A stretch of 39,593 nucleotides of DNA from Candidatus Uhrbacteria bacterium (GTDB taxonomy: Bacteria; Patescibacteriota; Patescibacteriia; UBA9934): NCBI GenBank assembly GCA_943359325.1, contig CALRHD010000007.1:1-39593 (forward strand). The letters run 5' to 3'. The notes below the pieces were generated by a model that was not told where the DNA came from, did no database searches, and saw only the letters and a program-made list of their open reading frames with translations. A program made the translations under genes and the position numbers. The number at the start of each line of letters is the position of its first letter. Positions within the stretch are counted from its first letter, which is position 1. Below, piece by piece: positions 36,069-39,593 of this stretch.

Positions 36069-38744
36069 GAACGCAAGGTTCGTATCGATATTGGTGATGG
36101 ATGATTCCTCATTTTCACGGTCGTAATCGGCAGTGCTCGTCACGTCGTCACCGAATTCGTAGTTCCCGTAGAAGGCATCGGAAATATCGTCGATTTGGCG
36201 GTTCCATGTGCTACCGTAGAGTGCGATTGCCGTTGCTTCGCTGTCGATAGGGCGAAGCACACCACCGCGAGTCACGGCATACACCGTGTTGACGGTGATG
36301 AACTTTACCATGCGTGTTCCGGGGTGGTAGGTAATGTTGCGGCCGAGGGTGAGTGACGCCATGAAGTCGTCGCTTACAACCACAACGTCGTCAAAATTTT
36401 CGTACCATGTAAAGAATACTTTCTCGTTCGGGAATGCGTGGCGCTTGCTGTCGAAGTCGGCGTAAAAGTACACAGCCTTGCATGGGTCGTTCACGTCCGC
36501 GCCTTCGCTGCATGCCAGTTTGACGAGATTTCCCGCTACGGCGTCGCCCTCCTCGTTCGTGACATCTTCTTCCTCGGCAATAATTTCATCGTCGACAATA
36601 ACTTCTTCGTCATCCGTCACCACTGCTGTGGAGAGCGTCGCTGTTGCTGTGCCGCTCGCGCTATTTCCTGCTGCATCACGACACGTCACGACCACCGTTG
36701 CGGTTGCGCCGCTACTAAATGTATAAGATTTTGACGCTGCGCCGTTTGCAATAGTCATCGTTCCTGCCGACGCACCGTTGATGTACAGCGTGCACGAACT
36801 CACCGCAATGTTGTCTGCTGCTGTTGCGCTTATTGTTCGTGCGGTGCCAAGTGTGAATGTTGTGGGGGAGGGGGTGCCGACGGTTGGGGCGGTGGTGTCG
36901 ACGACCTCTGTGCCGCTTACCGTAAATGTTGCGTCAGCGCTACTTCCGTAATTGCCTGCTTCGTCAACACAATGAGCGTAGGCATAAAAGTCGCCCGTCT
37001 CGGTAAACGTGTACGACGCCGACCATAGAATTATCATAGGGTCGAACGTTGCAGATACGGAGGCGTAGGAGGAAATTGCGGTGTGGAATCCTGCAAGGAC
37101 TTCATCGTTTTCCTGAATAATAAGTGAGCATGAATCTATGCCCGACGCATCGCTTCCCATGAACGAGAACGTCGACGCTGTTCCCGTGTCGTTGATATTT
37201 GTGGTGACTGCGCCGATGGTAGGCCCTGTGGTGTCGGCAAGAGAAACGACGAAGTCAATCGCGGCATCTGCACCACGATTTCCTGAAAAGTCGTAGCAGG
37301 AAACATTACCGTCGAACGACTCGACAGTGTCGAATGTGTACCCGCCGGTAAATGTGCCGTTTGCGTCTGGATCGGTGAGCTCGACAAGAGGATCGCTGTC
37401 ACGCTCAAAGTAACATACATCAACGCCACTGCCGGCATCTGTTGCCGTAACGCTGAAAAGTGTTGCGTGGAGGTTGTCGGCAGATGTCGGGGTGAATGAG
37501 CCGACGATCGGGCCGGTAAGGTCGACAAAAATTGTTTGTGTAACGGTTGAGTTTGCACTTCCGTACGAATCAACCGCGTAAAGCGAAATCGTGTGACTTC
37601 CTGCCGAAAGTGCCGCGGTTGTGTAGGAAAGTGCAGACGTTGCCGTCCATGCACCAGAGTCAATGCGGATGTAATAAAGAATTTCTCCACCCGCTTCGTC
37701 TGTGACCGCGCTCCATGTGACAATCTGTGCTGTTGTTCCGCTGTAGATCGTGCTGGTCGTGGTAGCGGTGCTGTTGAATAAGACGCTACTAAATTCGGTT
37801 GGTGCCATGCCATCGTAGCGACGAACAGTTCCTGCGTAGCTCACCGCAAGGCGATTTGTGCCAAAGTTTTTTACGCCGTTCCACGTCGTGTTAATCCATG
37901 TTCCTGTAGATGCAATACTCCACGTTGCACCGCCGTCGGACGTTTCGTATGCGCCGTCGTTCGAGGCAACGAGTGTCCCTGTGCTCACCCCGGTGTTCAT
38001 GCTAATCCCGTTCACGTTGTCCCATGTTCCGAGGCCGGAAATGGTGACGCCGCTCCACGTTGTGCCGTTACTTTTTCGTACCACACCGTCGGCACCGCCT
38101 GCCCAAATGCTCGACATGCTTGCCATAGAAACACAAAGCAGCGTTGCGCTGGTGCCAGAAGTCTGTGCTGCCCATGTTGTGCCGTTGTAGTATAAGACTG
38201 TTCCACTTGTACCAACGGCATACGCAGTAGTGCTGTTCCATGTGGTGACGCCGCGGAGTGATGCCGTTGTCCCCGATGTACTTGGTGTCCATGTTACACC
38301 CCAGTCTGTGGACTTGAGAATCGTGCCGCCTGAACCAACCGCGAATGTTGTGCCTATCGTCCCCATACTGACGCTATACAGCAGTGCCGTTGATCCACTC
38401 GCTGTTGCCGTCCACGTCGCACCGCTGTTGCTCGAGTAGAGAATGACACCACTGTCGCCAACTGCAACGGCATGTGCGCCTTCCATGTCGACACTATTCA
38501 ATCGCGTTGCGACGATAGGCGTTATTGTCGACCATGTGCTCCCATAGTTTGTACTGCGAATAATTTTGCCCGAGTTTCCAACAGCGAGCGCCGTACTTGA
38601 ATATGCATCGACGCCGTTGAGAATGGTTGTGTTGCCAGAAGATGGCGAGTACCAGCTTGCGGCGTGGGCAGGGGAAGAAAGAAAAAAGAGGAATGAGGAA
38701 AGCACCACGAAAAGTGTTTTGATCGCATGGTTTGCAATGCGCAT
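36066..38744 (-). CDS. Large surface protein: Ycf48/BNR-type repeats, Ig-like domains and shared C-terminal module
   Basis: An 892-aa exported protein. A signal peptide (FVVLSSFLFFLSSPAHA) comes first. Residues about 30-310 are repeats of roughly 42 residues with the pattern VGNSGKIIRSTNYGSTWS and AVGDSGVILYSSNSGATWT, resembling the Ycf48/BNR beta-propeller. Several Ig-like or PKD-like domains follow (TAPTVGTPSP...CRDAAGNSASG), then an acidic linker (TDDEEVIVDDEIIAEEEDV). The final ~150 residues (NDPCKAVYFYADFDSKRHAFPNE to DISDAFYGNYEFG) are shared with the next paralogue. A role in adhesion or in the surface layer is inference. A TGT TATTAT box precedes it at 38779-38771. Confidence 0.85.
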   Translation of the reverse strand: MRIANHAIKTLFVVLSSFLFFLSSPAHAASWYSPSSGNTTILNGVDAYSSTALAVGNSGKIIRSTNYGSTWSTITPIVATRLNSVDMEGAHAVAVGDSGVILYSSNSGATWTATASGSTALLYSVSMGTIGTTFAVGSGGTILKSTDWGVTWTPSTSGTTASLRGVTTWNSTTAYAVGTSGTVLYYNGTTWAAQTSGTSATLLCVSMASMSSIWAGGADGVVRKSNGTTWSGVTISGLGTWDNVNGISMNTGVSTGTLVASNDGAYETSDGGATWSIASTGTWINTTWNGVKNFGTNRLAVSYAGTVRRYDGMAPTEFSSVLFNSTATTTSTIYSGTTAQIVTWSAVTDEAGGEILYYIRIDSGAWTATSALSYTTAALSAGSHTISLYAVDSYGSANSTVTQTIFVDLTGPIVGSFTPTSADNLHATLFSVTATDAGSGVDVCYFERDSDPLVELTDPDANGTFTGGYTFDTVESFDGNVSCYDFSGNRGADAAIDFVVSLADTTGPTIGAVTTNINDTGTASTFSFMGSDASGIDSCSLIIQENDEVLAGFHTAISSYASVSATFDPMIILWSASYTFTETGDFYAYAHCVDEAGNYGSSADATFTVSGTEVVDTTAPTVGTPSPTTFTLGTARTISATAADNIAVSSCTLYINGASAGTMTIANGAASKSYTFSSGATATVVVTCRDAAGNSASGTATATLSTAVVTDDEEVIVDDEIIAEEEDVTNEEGDAVAGNLVKLACSEGADVNDPCKAVYFYADFDSKRHAFPNEKVFFTWYENFDDVVVVSDDFMASLTLGRNITYHPGTRMVKFITVNTVYAVTRGGVLRPIDSEATAIALYGSTWNRQIDDISDAFYGNYEFGDDVTSTADYDRENEESSITNIDTNLAF

Positions 38745-38776
38745 ATCGAAAAATAAGAAATATTGACTTTATAATA

Positions 38777-38811
38777 ACACAAAGAACCCGATAGAATCGG
38801 GTTCTTTGTGT
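38777..38811. terminator. 16-bp perfect hairpin between the two surface-protein genes
   Basis: ACACAAAGAACCCGAT (38777-38792), loop AGA and the exact reverse complement (38796-38811). On the - strand it lies after the upstream paralogue and just before the -10 of the next gene. The 3' side on the - strand is TTATTATAAAG, not a clean T-run. Confidence 0.6.
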
Positions 38812-38823
38812 GACGTGAGGAGA

Positions 38824-38866
38824 GGAGGGGTGTGGATAAGTATGTGGGCTGCTCAGGTGCCCACAT
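38824..38866 (+). repeat. 43-bp dispersed repeat, copy 2
   Basis: Exact copy of 20719-20761 in the same orientation, with the TGTGGATAA word at 38831-38839. Here it sits two bases after the stop codon of the - strand surface-protein gene. Confidence 0.95.
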
Positions 38867-38868
38867 CG

Positions 38869-39593
38869 CTAAAGCACGTCGTCGATTGACGATACGCTCG
38901 CGGTGACGTCGCTCACGTTGTAGTCGCTTACTGCGTCGATAATGGTGCCGAATGAGTAGTTGCCGTAAAATGCGTCGGAAATATCGTCGACCATCGTGGT
39001 GTTCCAGTGCGTGCCGTAGAGCGACGCGGCGATTGATTCCGTCGTGATGCCGCGCAGCTCCCCGTTTTCTCCAACAGCGTATACCGTGTTGACGGTGATG
39101 AATTTCACCAATCGTGTTCCGGGGTGATAGGTGACGTTATGGCCAAGAGTGAGCGACGCCATGAAGTCATTTGTCACGACAATCACGTCGTCAAAATCGT
39201 TATACCATGTGAAGAAGACGGCTTCGTTCGGAAATGCGTGACGCTTCCCGTCGTCGCCGTAATAGTAGACGGCACGGCACGGGTCGTTGACGTCGGCGCT
39301 GCTTCCACATTGCATCTTTAGGAGCGTGCCTTCGCTTGCCGTGCTCGACGGTGGGGCGGTGGATGTCGCTGCAGCAACGGTTACCATTGCGGAACTGCCG
39401 CTTGTCGAATTTCCTGCGGCGTCAGAACAACGTGCATAAACAGGAAACGTGCCACTCGCACTGAACGTGTAGGTTTTGTGTGCCGTGCCGCCTGAAAGCG
39501 TCATGCTTCCTGCGCTCGAACCGCTCACGTACAGGGTGCAGCTCGTGACGCCAACCGTGTCGCTATACAGGGCAGAAAAAACAACGGCGATGT
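38869..39593 (-). CDS. Surface-protein paralogue, C-terminal part (cut by right edge)
   Basis: The frame stays open to the window edge, so the N-terminus is missing. The visible 241 residues start with an Ig-like domain (DTVGVTSCTLYVSGSSAGSM, CSDAAGNSTSGS), which matches the last Ig domain of the neighbouring gene. They continue through a short Ala/Thr/Ser linker and end with the same C-terminal module (NDPCRAVYYYGDDGKRHAFPNEAVF to DDISDAFYGNYSFG). The DNA of the module is also very similar to the neighbour, which points to a tandem duplication. A 43-bp repeat follows the stop codon. Confidence 0.85.
   Translation of the reverse strand, partial: IAVVFSALYSDTVGVTSCTLYVSGSSAGSMTLSGGTAHKTYTFSASGTFPVYARCSDAAGNSTSGSSAMVTVAAATSTAPPSSTASEGTLLKMQCGSSADVNDPCRAVYYYGDDGKRHAFPNEAVFFTWYNDFDDVIVVTNDFMASLTLGHNVTYHPGTRLVKFITVNTVYAVGENGELRGITTESIAASLYGTHWNTTMVDDISDAFYGNYSFGTIIDAVSDYNVSDVTASVSSIDDVL

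Noticed and set aside
1-39593. Recoding of TGA as glycine, as in Gracilibacteria or Absconditabacteria
   Set aside because: Several complete genes (murI, Nudix, pilM, pilD, ligA region) end at TGA at their family-typical lengths, and no gene needs TGA read-through.

Overview
This window looks like a chromosomal segment of a Candidate Phyla Radiation (Patescibacteria) bacterium, most likely from the Parcubacteria side. The reasons are the small tightly packed genes, short versions of housekeeping enzymes (MurC 429 aa, HPF 104 aa), a type IV pilus locus, a membrane protein paired with a TraD-like ATPase without other conjugation genes, and surface proteins that share one C-terminal module. The code is standard: many genes end in TGA and none reads through it. 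No rRNA, CRISPR array, transposase or phage gene was seen. Assignments rest on reading motifs; no database was searched.

Layout. 1-18641 is all on the + strand: tail of an unknown gene, ribosome hibernation factor, murC, secA, a Nudix hydrolase, small conserved proteins, murI, secD-secF, a coiled-coil repeat protein, the membrane protein/TraD-like ATPase pair, two RNA-modification enzymes, mnmA and lepA. 18630-20616 is on the - strand: a possible nucleotidyltransferase-fold protein, gmk and a small acidic protein. 20778-25984 is +: a 31-aa membrane peptide, recJ, RNase H, then pilM, a degenerate receiver protein, a pseudopilin and the prepilin peptidase. arfB is on -. ligA, gatC, gatA, lgt and a DsbA-like protein follow on +. 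32157-34679 is -: a DEAD-box helicase, a conserved hypothetical and a lipoprotein. A tRNA cluster (Pro-CGG on -, Ser-GGA and Pro-GGG on +), a small membrane protein and an EVE-domain protein come next. The right end holds two surface-protein paralogues on the - strand, the second cut by the window edge.

How the genes work together. SecA, SecD and SecF form the motor and accessory part of Sec export. SecD here carries two parvulin-like segments in its extracytoplasmic part, which would place prolyl isomerase activity at the translocon exit. Lgt, the lipoprotein, the DsbA-like protein and the surface proteins are users or partners of that route. PilM, the pseudopilin and the prepilin peptidase belong to a type IV pilus or uptake system. 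MurC and MurI serve peptidoglycan synthesis. MnmA, LepA, HPF, ArfB, GatCA and the tRNAs serve translation.

The most unusual signals are: (1) the SecD-parvulin fusion; (2) about ten genes whose -10 box ends 8-10 nt before the ATG, which predicts leaderless mRNAs, often with an extended TGn -10; (3) perfect palindromes and short simple-sequence words sitting inside coding regions (mnmA, recJ, gatA, lgt, pilM), apparently tolerated as loop insertions; (4) a 43-bp exact repeat holding a DnaA-box sequence and a hairpin; (5) a 131-bp inverted repeat just upstream of a methyltransferase gene.
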